64,000 bases of DNA, from the NCBI RefSeq assembly GCF_000143685.1, contig NC_014328.1, positions 4,526,001-4,590,000 on the forward strand, written 5' to 3'. Position 1 is the first letter of the stretch. Each line of letters opens with the position of its first letter. Shown piece after piece: positions 24,973 to 34,661 of the stretch. The DNA is from Clostridium ljungdahlii DSM 13528 (GTDB lineage: Bacteria; Bacillota; Clostridia; Clostridiales; Clostridiaceae). The position numbers were made by a program, and so were the translations under genes. Below the pieces are notes generated by a model. It saw only the letters and a program-made list of their open reading frames with translations, searched no databases and was not told where the DNA came from.

Positions 24973-25818
24973 CTATTCCATAAACTTACCCATTTTTCTA
25001 AATTTATTGTATCTTTGTTCAAGTAATTCCTCTTTAGACCTTTTCCTAAGTATGCCTATTTTTTCTATAAGTTCTTCTTTTATGGTGCAGGACATTTTAT
25101 CTACATCCTTTTGTGCCCCTCCTGCAGGTTCCTTTAATATCTTATCTATTATACCGTATTTTTTTAAATCTTGAGCTGTAATTTTCATAATCTCAGCTGC
25201 TTCCTTAGCTTTGGAAGCATCTTTCCATAGTATACCTGCAAAACCTTCTGGGGTTAAAATAGAATATATAGAATTCTCCAGCATCCAAACTGAATCCGCT
25301 ACAGCAAAAGCAAGAGCACCTCCGCTTCCACCTTCTCCAACTATTATAGATATTATAGGTACTCTTAAATTAAACATCTCCATCAGATTTTTGGCTATTG
25401 CCTCTCCCTGTCCTCTTTCCTCTGCTTCCATGCCGCAAAAAGCTCCAGGTGTATCCACAAAACATATAATAGGCCTATCAAATTTATCTGCCTGCTTCAT
25501 GAGTCTTAATCCTTTTCTATATCCGTCAGGCTCCGGCATACCAAAATTTCTCTTTATATTCTCCTGTGTATTCCTACCTTTTTGCTGGGCCACAATGGTT
25601 ACAGGCTCACCATTTAACAATCCAATGCCTCCTACTACAGAAGGATCGTCATTAAAATATCTATCTCCATGAAGCTCCATAAAAGAGTCAAATATTCTAT
25701 TTATATAATCAAGTGAAGTTGGCCTTTCTATCATTCTAGCTAAAGTAACCCTATCCCACGCACTTTTACTCTCAAATTTTTTATTAAAAATTTTTTGAAC
25801 CTTTTCTAATTTTTCCAT
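24973..25818 (-). CDS. accA: Acetyl-CoA carboxylase carboxyltransferase, alpha subunit
   Basis: A 281-residue subunit that, with AccD, transfers the carboxyl group from carboxybiotin to acetyl-CoA to give malonyl-CoA. Typical blocks are [61 protein letters not shown] and [12 protein letters not shown]. The start at 25818 has AGGAAG upstream; a codon 18 bases earlier lacks one. It is 27 bases after accD. Confidence 0.97.
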   Translation of the reverse strand: MEKLEKVQKIFNKKFESKSAWDRVTLARMIERPTSLDYINRIFDSFMELHGDRYFNDDPSVVGGIGLLNGEPVTIVAQQKGRNTQENIKRNFGMPEPDGYRKGLRLMKQADKFDRPIICFVDTPGAFCGMEAEERGQGEAIAKNLMEMFNLRVPIISIIVGEGGSGGALAFAVADSVWMLENSIYSILTPEGFAGILWKDASKAKEAAEIMKITAQDLKKYGIIDKILKEPAGGAQKDVDKMSCTIKEELIEKIGILRKRSKEELLEQRYNKFRKMGKFME

Positions 25819-25845
25819 ATAAGAGCTTCCTTTCATTTAGAAAAT

Positions 25846-26721
25846 TTACCTATTCCTATTATGAATATACAATATCTTCTTCAAGGTACTCTTTAAATTT
25901 TCCCTTGAAACTATACTATCTACAAATCCATGTTTTAATAGAAATTCTGCACTTTGAAATCCATCGGGAAGTTTTTGCTTTATGGTCTGCTCTATTACTC
26001 TCTTTCCTGCAAATCCAACAAGTGCTCCAGGTTCTGCTAAAATTATATCACCAAGCATAGCAAAACTTGCTGTAACTCCACCAGTAGTAGGATCTGTAAG
26101 AACCGATATATATAAAAGTCCTGCATCATTCAACCTGTTTATAGCTCCACTTATCTTTGCCATTTGCATTAATGAAAAAATACCCTCCTGCATTCTAGCG
26201 CCTCCAGAAGCTGTAAAAATAATTAGAGGTATTTTTAACTCAATAGCTTTTTCTACAGCTCTAGTAATTTTCTCTCCTACCACGGAACCCATGCTTCCCA
26301 TCATAAAATTACTATCCATAACACAAATTACTGCAGACTCTCCTCCTATAGTACCCTTTCCTGTAATTACAGCTTCTTTGAGGTTAGTCTTTTTCTGCAT
26401 ATTGCTGATTTTATCTTCATATCCTTTAAATCCTATAGGATTAGTAGACGTCATGTTTTCATCAAATTGGCAAAAGCTATCCTTATCTGTTATAAGATCT
26501 ATTCTTTCTTTAGCATTCATCCTAAAATGATGCTTGCAATACTGGCATACCCTATTATTTTTTTCTAGATCCTGCTTATATAGTACCTTACCACATCCAT
26601 CACATTTTACCCACATTCCATTTGGTATACTTGGCTTTGAATCTAAATCTTCATGGATATTATTTAAAGCCCTCTGACTAACTGTAATATATTTTGTTTT
26701 TTTAAAGAATTTATTTAACAA
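25846..26721 (-). CDS. accD: Acetyl-CoA carboxylase carboxyltransferase, beta subunit
   Basis: A 291-residue partner of AccA. The N-terminal zinc ribbon is visible (CDGCGKVLY and CQYCKHHF, near residues 39-63), followed by the crotonase-fold domain with [21 protein letters not shown] and [15 protein letters not shown]. Start is TTG with GAGAGGTGAT upstream. About 100 bases separate it from accC upstream; this is the widest gap in the operon and might hold an internal promoter, although I see no consensus. Confidence 0.97.
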   Translation of the reverse strand: MLNKFFKKTKYITVSQRALNNIHEDLDSKPSIPNGMWVKCDGCGKVLYKQDLEKNNRVCQYCKHHFRMNAKERIDLITDKDSFCQFDENMTSTNPIGFKGYEDKISNMQKKTNLKEAVITGKGTIGGESAVICVMDSNFMMGSMGSVVGEKITRAVEKAIELKIPLIIFTASGGARMQEGIFSLMQMAKISGAINRLNDAGLLYISVLTDPTTGGVTASFAMLGDIILAEPGALVGFAGKRVIEQTIKQKLPDGFQSAEFLLKHGFVDSIVSRENLKSTLKKILYIHNRNR

Positions 26722-26822
26722 GCTTTATCACCTCTCTTATAAGATTGACCACCAAATCGTAAATAGTCAATTTATTTTATAGTAAAGCAATATAACTATT
26801 TTACTACAAATAAAGGAAGGAA

Positions 26823-28166
26823 TTAATACTTGAAATTATTTTCTATAAACTTTGTATCATAAGTTCCTTCTATAAATTCCTTACTATCTATGAGTTCAAA
26901 TTGGAAGTCTATATTGGTACTAACCCCTTCTATAATAAACTCTCCCAAGGCTCTCCTCATTCTGCATATAGCCTCATCCCTATCTTTTCCATATACAATG
27001 AGCTTTGCTATCATAGAATCATAATAGGGAGGAATATTATATCCCGAGTACACTGCACTATCTACTCTTACATTAAAACCTCCAGGTACATATAAGTCTT
27101 TTATCTTTCCTGGAGAAGGCATAAAACCTCTTTTTACATCTTCTGCATTTATTCTGCATTCTATAGAATGACCGGTTATCTTAACATCCTCTTGAGAAAA
27201 ATCTAACTTTTCTCCTGCTGCAATTTTTATCTGTTCTTTTACAAGATCTATACCTGTTACCATTTCTGTTATAGCATGTTCTACTTGAATACGAGTATTC
27301 ATCTCCATGAAATAGTAATTATTATTTTTGTCTAAAAGAAATTCTACAGTTCCAGCATTATTATAATGTACAGCCTTGGCTGCCCTTACAGCTGTTTCTC
27401 CCATGGATTTTCTAAGTTCTTCCGTAACTACCTTGCTAGGTGCTTCTTCCATTACTTTTTGATTTCTTCTCTGCATGGAACAGTCTCTTTCCCCCAGATA
27501 AACTACATTTTCAAAATTATCTCCAAGTATCTGAATTTCTACATGCTTTGGTCTTTCTATAAACTTTTCTAAGTATATAGTGTCATCTCCAAAGGCTGCA
27601 CTAGCTTCAGCTTTAGCATTTTCATAATTTTTTATAATCTCAGATTCATCATATACGACTCTTATACCACGTCCACCACCGCCTGCAGAGGCTTTTATCA
27701 TAACAGGATATCCTATTTTTCTTGCAGTTTCCAAAAGTTCTTCATTTGTTTTTATAGCACCATCTGACCCTGGAACGATAGGAACTCCTGCCTTTCCCAT
27801 TATATCTCTAGCATTAGACTTATTGCCCATATTGTCAATACATTCCGGAGTAGGGCCTATAAAAGTAATATTACACTGTTTACATATACTTGCAAACTTA
27901 CTGTTTTCAGATAAAAAACCAAATCCAGGATGAATAGCTTGCGCTCCTGATAAAACTGTGGCACTTATTATATTTTGTACGTTTAAATAACTTTCTTTAG
28001 GAGATGCCGGTCCTATACATATGGCTTCATCCGCCATCTGAGTATGAAGTGCATCCCTATCTGCTTCTGAATACACTGCTACAGTTTCTATTCCCATTTC
28101 CCTGCAAGCTCTAATTATCCTAACTGCTATTTCTCCTCTATTGGCAATCAAAATCTTATTAAACAC
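26823..28166 (-). CDS. accC: Acetyl-CoA carboxylase, biotin carboxylase subunit
   Basis: A 447-residue ATP-grasp enzyme that carboxylates the biotin of AccB. It opens FNKILIANRGEIAVRIIRACREMG, carries the glycine-rich ATP loop KASAGGGGRGIR near residue 159 and the catalytic block EMNTRIQVEHAITEM near 288. Length is standard. Start is GTG; its AGGAG is about 13 bases upstream, a wide spacing. It lies 24 bases after fabZ. Confidence 0.97.
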   Translation of the reverse strand: MFNKILIANRGEIAVRIIRACREMGIETVAVYSEADRDALHTQMADEAICIGPASPKESYLNVQNIISATVLSGAQAIHPGFGFLSENSKFASICKQCNITFIGPTPECIDNMGNKSNARDIMGKAGVPIVPGSDGAIKTNEELLETARKIGYPVMIKASAGGGGRGIRVVYDESEIIKNYENAKAEASAAFGDDTIYLEKFIERPKHVEIQILGDNFENVVYLGERDCSMQRRNQKVMEEAPSKVVTEELRKSMGETAVRAAKAVHYNNAGTVEFLLDKNNNYYFMEMNTRIQVEHAITEMVTGIDLVKEQIKIAAGEKLDFSQEDVKITGHSIECRINAEDVKRGFMPSPGKIKDLYVPGGFNVRVDSAVYSGYNIPPYYDSMIAKLIVYGKDRDEAICRMRRALGEFIIEGVSTNIDFQFELIDSKEFIEGTYDTKFIENNFKY

Positions 28167-28190
28167 TTTTAAAATTCAACTCCTGACAAT

Positions 28191-28646
28191 TTAATTTTTG
28201 TCTCCTATCATAAACAACAATTCACCTTCAGCAGCTTTTTTGCCTTCCACATAGGCTACTGCCTTTCCAATTCCTGCAGGTCCTTTAATTTTTACAATCT
28301 CTGCTTCTAATTTAAGTGTGTCCCCAGGCACTACCTTTCTTCTGAATTTTGCCTTATTTATTCCTCCAAAGAAAGCTATTTTTCCTTTAAATTCTTCTTT
28401 GCTTAAAATAGCTACAGCTCCAGCCTGAGCTAATGCTTCTATTATAAGTACTCCAGGCATTACAGGTTCTTCTGGAAAATGTCCCTGAAAAAAATATTCA
28501 TTAGCAGTAACATTCTTATATGCTATAACTTTCTTACCTGGCTCCATATACGTTACCTTATCCAACAAAAGAAATGGATATCTATGAGGAATAATTTGTT
28601 TTATTTCATTTATTCCAAAATTCACATTAAATTCGTCTTGTTCCAT
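28191..28646 (-). CDS. fabZ: 3-hydroxyacyl-ACP dehydratase
   Basis: A 151-residue hot-dog-fold dehydratase of the fatty-acid elongation cycle. The catalytic His56 is in [15 protein letters not shown] and Glu70 in [24 protein letters not shown] is the N-terminal signature. It sits between accB and accC, an order common in clostridial and other Firmicute fatty-acid clusters. GGGAGGAG gives the ribosome site. Confidence 0.97.
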   Translation of the reverse strand: MEQDEFNVNFGINEIKQIIPHRYPFLLLDKVTYMEPGKKVIAYKNVTANEYFFQGHFPEEPVMPGVLIIEALAQAGAVAILSKEEFKGKIAFFGGINKAKFRRKVVPGDTLKLEAEIVKIKGPAGIGKAVAYVEGKKAAEGELLFMIGDKN

Positions 28647-28668
28647 AAGTATTCTCCTCCCACAGCTG

Positions 28669-29181
28669 TTAAGATTCAGTTTTTATTTTAAATAGCGGCT
28701 GGCCATACTCTACCATCTGTTCATTCTTAACTAAAATATCCACTACTTCTCCATCTACCTCGCTTTGAATCTCATTCATAAGTTTCATAGCTTCTATTAT
28801 ACACAGAGTGTCTCCTTTTTTTACCTTAGATCCTACATTTACAAAAACAGGTTTTTCAGGTCCTGATGAATTGTAAAAAGTACCTACTATAGGTGACTTT
28901 ACTTCTTTTATATTGCTGTCCTCTATATCATCATCTTTTTTTTCTTCAACTTTTTTTACCTTATCTATATTATCTTCTTTTGCTTCAATTTTGTCACTTT
29001 GTTTTTCAAAGACAGGTTTTACATTTTCTCCATTTCCTTTTACTATGTTTACCTGTTTTATATTTCCTTCTTCACCCTGCTTTTTCATAATTATAGATAC
29101 GTTATCCCAATTAACTTCTAAATATCCAAGCTTTGAATTATCCATAGTTTTTATCATATTCTCAATTGCTTTAAAGTCCAT
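28669..29181 (-). CDS. accB: Biotin carboxyl carrier protein of acetyl-CoA carboxylase
   Basis: A 170-residue carrier. The biotinylated Lys133 lies in [11 protein letters not shown] within the C-terminal biotinyl domain (about 93-170). Residues 45-93 are a flexible, highly charged Lys/Glu/Asp linker, in place of the Pro/Ala-rich linker of enterobacteria. The start is two bases beyond the fabF stop, with GGAG upstream, so translation is probably coupled. Confidence 0.96.
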   Translation of the reverse strand: MDFKAIENMIKTMDNSKLGYLEVNWDNVSIIMKKQGEEGNIKQVNIVKGNGENVKPVFEKQSDKIEAKEDNIDKVKKVEEKKDDDIEDSNIKEVKSPIVGTFYNSSGPEKPVFVNVGSKVKKGDTLCIIEAMKLMNEIQSEVDGEVVDILVKNEQMVEYGQPLFKIKTES

Positions 29182-29183
29182 AT

Positions 29184-30422
29184 TTACTCACTCCACTTTT
29201 TTAATAAAATTACTGCATTATGTCCGCCAAATCCTAAAGAATTAGACATAACATATTTAAGTTCAGCCTTTCTTGCCTTGTTTGGAACATAATCTAAGTC
29301 ACATTCCTCATCCTGAACTTTATATCCTACTGTAGGAGGTATAATTCCTTCTTCTAAAGCCTTAACACTTATTATAGCCTCTATTGCTCCTGCAGCTCCA
29401 AGCAAATGTCCAGTCATTGATTTTGTAGAGCTTATAGGTATATTCTTTGCATAATCTCCGAAAGCTTTTTTAATTGCCTCTGTTTCAACTTTATCATTTA
29501 TTTTTGTACTTGTTCCATGAGCATTTATATAAGATACCTCTTCTTTTTCAATTCCAGCTTCTTCTATAGCAAGGCTCATAGCCCTTGCTGCGCCTTCACC
29601 ACCTGGTGCTGGTGATGTCATATGATATGCATCACATGTAAAACCATATCCAACTAATTCCGCATATATTTTAGCTCCTCTTTTTTGAGCATGTTCTAAT
29701 GACTCCAATATCAATATACCGGAACCTTCTCCCATTACAAATCCATCTCTTTCCTTATCAAAAGGAACAGATGCTCTTTTAGGGTCTGTGCTCTTAGTTA
29801 AAGTAGTTGCTGCAGCAAATCCAGCCATAGACAATGGTGTAATACATGCTTCGGTTCCACCTGCTATCATTACATCTGCGAGATTATTTTTAATCATTCT
29901 AAAAGCTTCACCCAAACAATTTGTACCTGTAGCACAAGCCGTAACTATATTGCTGCATGGTCCCTTAGCTCCAAATTTTATAGCTATATTTCCAGCAGCC
30001 ATATTGCTTATAATCATTGGTATAAATAAAGGAGTTATTCTGTTAGGTCCTTTTTCCTCTAACACAGAATGTTGTTTTTCTATAGTTCCTATTCCCCCTA
30101 TACCTGAACCAATAACTACTCCAAACCTTTCTTTCTCTACACTTTCAATATCAAGTTTAGAATCTTCTACAGCTTCCATTGCTGAAACCATAGCGAACTG
30201 ACAAAATCTATCAAACCTTTTTGATTCTTTTCTGTCTAAATGCTCATGCGGATCAAATCCTTTAACTTCTGCTGCAACTTTTGCTTTATAATTTTCTGCA
30301 TCAAAAGCCTTAATAAAGTCTATTCCACAAACTCCATTTTTTATATTATTCCAAAATGTATTGGTATCATTTCCTACTGGTGTAATTGCTCCAAGTCCTG
30401 TAATTACTACTCTCTTTTCCAT
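29184..30422 (-). CDS. fabF: 3-oxoacyl-ACP synthase II
   Basis: A 412-residue condensing enzyme. The active-site Cys163 is in TACATGTN, the two histidines in [11 protein letters not shown] and [12 protein letters not shown], so it is a full Cys-His-His KAS II. It extends acyl-ACP with malonyl-ACP. I start at the ATG at 30422 ([11 protein letters not shown]); an in-frame TTG 12 bases earlier is less likely. No fabB or fabA-type gene is present, so the way unsaturated chains are made is not shown here. Confidence 0.97.
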   Translation of the reverse strand: MEKRVVITGLGAITPVGNDTNTFWNNIKNGVCGIDFIKAFDAENYKAKVAAEVKGFDPHEHLDRKESKRFDRFCQFAMVSAMEAVEDSKLDIESVEKERFGVVIGSGIGGIGTIEKQHSVLEEKGPNRITPLFIPMIISNMAAGNIAIKFGAKGPCSNIVTACATGTNCLGEAFRMIKNNLADVMIAGGTEACITPLSMAGFAAATTLTKSTDPKRASVPFDKERDGFVMGEGSGILILESLEHAQKRGAKIYAELVGYGFTCDAYHMTSPAPGGEGAARAMSLAIEEAGIEKEEVSYINAHGTSTKINDKVETEAIKKAFGDYAKNIPISSTKSMTGHLLGAAGAIEAIISVKALEEGIIPPTVGYKVQDEECDLDYVPNKARKAELKYVMSNSLGFGGHNAVILLKKWSE

Positions 30423-30447
30423 ATCTTTCACCAACCCTTAAAAATTT

Positions 30448-31194
30448 TTACATTACCATTCCACCATCTACGTTTATTACCTGACCTGTTACATAATCTG
30501 CACTTGGAGATGCTAAAAAGGCTACTACGTTTGCTACATCTTCAGCATTTCCAAATTTTTTTAGAGGTATATTATTTAATGTAGTATCTTTAACTTTATC
30601 TGAAAGAACTTCTGTCATATCGGTTTTTATAAAACCAGGTGCTACAGCATTCACATTTATTCCTCTTGATGCTAATTCTCTAGCTGTAGACTTCGTAATG
30701 CCTATTATTCCAGCTTTTGCTGCAGAATAGTTTACTTGGCCAGCATTCCCTGTAACTCCTACTACTGAAGATATACTTATTATTTTACCACTTCTTTGTT
30801 TAACCATTATAGGACTCACATGCCTTATACAATTAAAGGCTCCTTTTAAATTTACCTCTATTACTTTATCAAAGTCTTCTTCTTTCATTCTAAGTATCAG
30901 TCCATCTCTAGTTATTCCTGCATTATTTACGAGCACATCTATTCTACCGAAAGTATCTACTGCCTGCTTCATAATATTTTTTGCATCCTCAAATATACTT
31001 ACGTCACCCTGAACTGCAATGGCTTCAGACCCTCTTTCCCTAATTTCATCTATTACTTTTTCTACTGAATTTAAGCTGCTTCTATAATTAACTACTATAT
31101 TAAATCCGTCTTCTGCCAATTTAAGTGCAATGGCTCTTCCAATACCTTTAGCTCCGCCTGTAACTACCGCTGCCTTTTTACCAACAATATCCAT
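30448..31194 (-). CDS. fabG: 3-oxoacyl-ACP reductase
   Basis: A 248-residue short-chain dehydrogenase that reduces 3-oxoacyl-ACP with NADPH. The cofactor loop is TGGAKGIGRAIA, with NNAGITRDGLI and the catalytic YSAAKAGI (Tyr and Lys). The segment GNAGQVNYSAAKAG and the operon position identify it as FabG rather than a general SDR. It is ten bases from fabD. Confidence 0.97.
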   Translation of the reverse strand: MDIVGKKAAVVTGGAKGIGRAIALKLAEDGFNIVVNYRSSLNSVEKVIDEIRERGSEAIAVQGDVSIFEDAKNIMKQAVDTFGRIDVLVNNAGITRDGLILRMKEEDFDKVIEVNLKGAFNCIRHVSPIMVKQRSGKIISISSVVGVTGNAGQVNYSAAKAGIIGITKSTARELASRGINVNAVAPGFIKTDMTEVLSDKVKDTTLNNIPLKKFGNAEDVANVVAFLASPSADYVTGQVINVDGGMVM

Positions 31195-31204
31195 TTTAAT
31201 TCTC

Positions 31205-32143
31205 CTATCTATTTTTTAATTCTTCCACAGTAGAATTTAATGATTTAATATCCTGAACATTTAATATAAGGGCTTTTCTGTCTATTTTTCTTACAAATCC
31301 ACTCAAAACCTTTCCAGGTCCTATTTCTACAAAAGTATCTGCCCCTGCTTCAATCATAGTATTTATACTTTTTTCAAAGAGTACAGTACTCATAACCTGC
31401 CTTTTCAAATAAGGTTTCACATTATCTAGTTTTTCAATTACCTCCCCTGTAACATTTGTTACAACTGGAATTGAAAACTCCTTAAGGGATAATTTATTTA
31501 ATTCTCCTTCTAACTTTTCTGCTGCCGGCTTCAACATAGAAGTATGAAAAGGTCCGCTAACTGAAAGCTCTATAGCTCTGCGAGCCCCCCGCTCTTTTGC
31601 TAGCTTACAAGCAGCTTTTACAGCTTCTATTTCTCCTCCAATTACTACCTGACCCGGACAGTTCATATTTGAAGTTTCCACTATACCAAAAGAAGAACTA
31701 TCTGCACATATTTTTTCCACTTTTACATAATCTAATCCTAGTATTGCGGCCATTGTACCAATACCTTCAGGCACTGCCTCCTGCATATACTTTCCTCTCT
31801 TTTTAACTAGGGAAACTGCTTCTTTAAATTCCATAACACCACTGCATACAAGAGCTGAATATTCACCAAGACTTAAACCTGCTGCTATATCAGGCTTAAT
31901 TCCAAAGCCCTCCAATGCTCTTAAAGCTGCTATACTTGTAGTTAAAATTGCAGGTTGGGTATTTTCAGTTTTGTTTAAATCTTCTTCCGGACCTTCAAAA
32001 CACATATTACTTATTGAAAAATCCAATACCTCATCCGCATCTTTAAACACATTTTTACATACATCTATATTTTCAAAAAGGTCTTTTCCCATACCTACGT
32101 ACTGGGCTCCCTGTCCTGAAAATAAGAAAGCTATTTTACCCAT
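31205..32143 (-). CDS. fabD: Malonyl-CoA:ACP transacylase
   Basis: A 312-residue acyltransferase that loads malonate onto ACP. The opening FLFSGQGAQYVGMG is typical; the nucleophile Ser91 lies in GLSLGEYSAL (the usual GHSLGE, with His replaced by Leu), and the catalytic His is in GPFHTSML. Start at 32143 has GGAGG five bases upstream; an in-frame TTG 12 bases earlier overlaps that site. It is 21 bases after fabK. Confidence 0.96.
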   Translation of the reverse strand: MGKIAFLFSGQGAQYVGMGKDLFENIDVCKNVFKDADEVLDFSISNMCFEGPEEDLNKTENTQPAILTTSIAALRALEGFGIKPDIAAGLSLGEYSALVCSGVMEFKEAVSLVKKRGKYMQEAVPEGIGTMAAILGLDYVKVEKICADSSSFGIVETSNMNCPGQVVIGGEIEAVKAACKLAKERGARRAIELSVSGPFHTSMLKPAAEKLEGELNKLSLKEFSIPVVTNVTGEVIEKLDNVKPYLKRQVMSTVLFEKSINTMIEAGADTFVEIGPGKVLSGFVRKIDRKALILNVQDIKSLNSTVEELKNR

Positions 32144-32164
32144 ATATACCTCCAAATTTTATTT

Positions 32165-33103
32165 TTAAAACATATTTTCAACTCTTTTTAAGTTCTCCTG
32201 AGTTTCTTTAAATATTTCCTGAATAATCTCATCACAGCTTTGTTCTTTACATACAAGCCCTGCTATCTGACCTGCCATAACAGAACCGTTATCTATATCT
32301 CCTTCTCGAACTGCCCTTGCAAGAGCTCCTCTTCCTAACTTTTCATATTCTTCCATAGGTGCTCCATTTTTCTCTAACAGCTGAAATTTTCTCACTAGTT
32401 TATTTCTAAGAACACGAACGGGATGGCCCGTGACCCTACCTGTAACCTGTGTATCTATATCTTTTGCCTTTAACACTTTTTCTTTATAATTTGCATGGAC
32501 TGTACATTCATTTGCAACTAAAAATCTAGTTCCAAGCTGTATTCCCTGAGCTCCCAACATAAAAGCAGCTGCTGCACCTCTTCCGTCTCCAATACCACCT
32601 GCTGCAATTACAGGGATACTTACAGCATCTACTACTTGAGGTACTAATGACATAGTAGTAAGCTCTCCTACATGTCCTCCAGATTCACAGCCTTCTGCAA
32701 TAACTGCATCCACTCCTGCTCTTTCCATTCTTTTAGCTAATGCTACAGATGCTACAACAGGTATAACCTTTATATCATTTTCCTTCCACATATCTATGTA
32801 TTTTCCTGGGTTTCCTGCTCCAGTAGTTACAACTTTAACTTTTTCTTCACATGCCATCTTAGCTACTGCTTCAGCTGTTTCTGATAAAAGCATTATATTT
32901 ACGCCAAAAGGTTTATCTGTAAGTTTTTTGGCCTTTCGTATTTCATCTCTTACCCATTCAAGTGGTGCGTTTCCAGTAATTATTCCAAGTCCTCCTGCAT
33001 TTGATACTGCAGCTGCTAGTGAGCTGTCTGCAATCCAAGCCATCGCTCCTTGAATAATCGGATACTTTATTCCTACCATATTTGAAAATACAGAATTAAT
33101 CAT
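32165..33103 (-). CDS. fabK: Enoyl-ACP reductase II (FMN type)
   Basis: A 312-residue FMN-dependent TIM-barrel reductase of the FabK/nitronate monooxygenase superfamily, doing the last step of each elongation cycle. Signatures are YPIIQGAMAWIADSSLAAAVSNAGGLG, VIAEGCESGGHVG, PVIAAGGIGDGRGAAAAF and GTRFLVANEC. FabK replaces FabI in many Firmicutes and is insensitive to triclosan. Its place between fabH and fabD supports this over the nitronate monooxygenase alternative. Confidence 0.95.
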   Translation of the reverse strand: MINSVFSNMVGIKYPIIQGAMAWIADSSLAAAVSNAGGLGIITGNAPLEWVRDEIRKAKKLTDKPFGVNIMLLSETAEAVAKMACEEKVKVVTTGAGNPGKYIDMWKENDIKVIPVVASVALAKRMERAGVDAVIAEGCESGGHVGELTTMSLVPQVVDAVSIPVIAAGGIGDGRGAAAAFMLGAQGIQLGTRFLVANECTVHANYKEKVLKAKDIDTQVTGRVTGHPVRVLRNKLVRKFQLLEKNGAPMEEYEKLGRGALARAVREGDIDNGSVMAGQIAGLVCKEQSCDEIIQEIFKETQENLKRVENMF

Positions 33104-33173
33104 AAATTTAACCTCCCTTTATCCTCTTTAATTTTTTCTAATATCATTTTTAACCTCCAGAGTTTTATATAAA

Positions 33174-34154
33174 TCATGAATTTATCTTTAATATAAATCC
33201 TCCATAGGTTAATCCTCCTCCAAAACCTACAATAAGTATTTTATCCCCTTTTTTAACTAAGTTTTTTTTGCGAACTTCATCTAGAGCTATTCCTATACTT
33301 GCAGCAGAGGTATTGCCATAAGCATCTAAATTGATGTAAAACCTATCCATACCTATTCCAAGTTTTTTTGCTGCACATTCTATTATCCTATAATTTGCCT
33401 GATGAGGAATTATATATTTAATTTCTTCTAAAGTACAATTAGCCTGTTGAAGCAGGGCTTTAACTGATTTTTCTAAAACTTTTACTCCAAATTTAAATAT
33501 TTCTCTTCCTTCCATTCCAACTACACTCTTAATAGGGCTTATAACACCATCAACATAAGGATTGTTTACAGCTACTGCAGGACATGTTAATGAATCTCCC
33601 TTATTTCCATCTGATCCAGTATAAGTTGAAAGTATCTGATCTTCTTCTCCACTTTGCAAAAATGCAGCTGACGCACCATCACCAAACAATATACAAGTGC
33701 TTCTATCTTTCCAATCAAGTATTTTAGAAAATGTATCTGCTCCTATGACAAGAACATTTTTAAACCTTCCAGCCCTTATAAATTGAACTGCAATATCCAT
33801 TGCATATGCAAAACCTGAACAAGCTGCCGATACATCAAAGCATGTAGCATTTACTGCCTTTATATTTTTCTGAACTATACAGGCAGTAGAAGGCATAAAG
33901 CTGTCTGGAGTAACAGTTGCAAGCACTATAAGTTCAATATCTTCTACACTTATTTTAGCATCTTTAATTGCCTCTATAGCTGCTTTTGTTGCCATATCTG
34001 AGGTATCTTCTCCTTGAGATATCCTTCTCTCCTTTATCCCTGTTCTGCTTGTTATCCATTCATCACTGGTATCTACTATGAGAGACAGATCATTATTATC
34101 CACAATCTTGGGAGGAACATAGCTTCCTGTACCTGTAATTTCTACTTTATTCAT
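33174..34154 (-). CDS. fabH: 3-oxoacyl-ACP synthase III
   Basis: A 326-residue initiation condensing enzyme (acyl-CoA plus malonyl-ACP). The active-site Cys112 is in VSAACSGFAYA; His is in IPHQANYRI and Asn in AYGNTSAASIG. The start at 34154 has AAAGGAG at good spacing. Its first eight bases overlap the end of the upstream MarR gene. A 70-base gap separates it from fabK; many relatives carry acpP here, but no acpP frame exists. Confidence 0.97.
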   Translation of the reverse strand: MNKVEITGTGSYVPPKIVDNNDLSLIVDTSDEWITSRTGIKERRISQGEDTSDMATKAAIEAIKDAKISVEDIELIVLATVTPDSFMPSTACIVQKNIKAVNATCFDVSAACSGFAYAMDIAVQFIRAGRFKNVLVIGADTFSKILDWKDRSTCILFGDGASAAFLQSGEEDQILSTYTGSDGNKGDSLTCPAVAVNNPYVDGVISPIKSVVGMEGREIFKFGVKVLEKSVKALLQQANCTLEEIKYIIPHQANYRIIECAAKKLGIGMDRFYINLDAYGNTSAASIGIALDEVRKKNLVKKGDKILIVGFGGGLTYGGFILKINS

Positions 34155-34623
34155 TATTCTTCTCCTTTGATCCAATTTTTAGATTATACTTTGATCTGAA
34201 GAAATTATTGAGTTTCTCCAATGATTTAATTAAAACCCCTTCTTCTTCTTCCGTTAACTCTCCTACGATTTCTTCAACCATATTAGAATGAAACTTATGG
34301 TGAACTCTAAAGGCAAGTTTTCCTTCTTGGGTCAACTGTATGTATACAATTCTTCTATCTTCTTTACTCCTTGTTCGTGTAACATATTGCTTTCTTTCTA
34401 AACGATTTATGGCCGTAGTTAAGGTCCCCATAGTTATATCTAGTTGACAAGCAACATCTTTCATTCTCTTCGGTTTATCCATACCTATAGCTTCTATAGT
34501 GTGTACCTCCGTAACAGATAAATCTTTAAATGTTGCATATTGAAGGGATTTTTGTTCTATTACTAAAATATCGTTAAAAAGATCTACTAACAATTCATTT
34601 ATAACATTTATACCTTTGTTCAC
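34147..34623 (-). CDS. fabT: MarR-family regulator, FabT-like
   Basis: A 158-residue MarR protein with winged helix around residues 35-105 (LSVTEVHTIEAIG, KDVACQLDITMGTLTTAINRLERKQYVTRTRSKEDRR). Its location directly ahead of and overlapping fabH matches FabT, which with acyl-ACP as corepressor represses fatty-acid synthesis in streptococci and relatives. A FabT-type operator lies at the operon promoter (35767-35783). Start is GTG with GGTG upstream. The name rests on context; no biochemical proof in this genus is assumed. Confidence 0.85.
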   Translation of the reverse strand: MNKGINVINELLVDLFNDILVIEQKSLQYATFKDLSVTEVHTIEAIGMDKPKRMKDVACQLDITMGTLTTAINRLERKQYVTRTRSKEDRRIVYIQLTQEGKLAFRVHHKFHSNMVEEIVGELTEEEEGVLIKSLEKLNNFFRSKYNLKIGSKEKNNE

Positions 34624-34661
34624 TAGATCACCACTTTGACAATTAATTTATGCCACTTATA

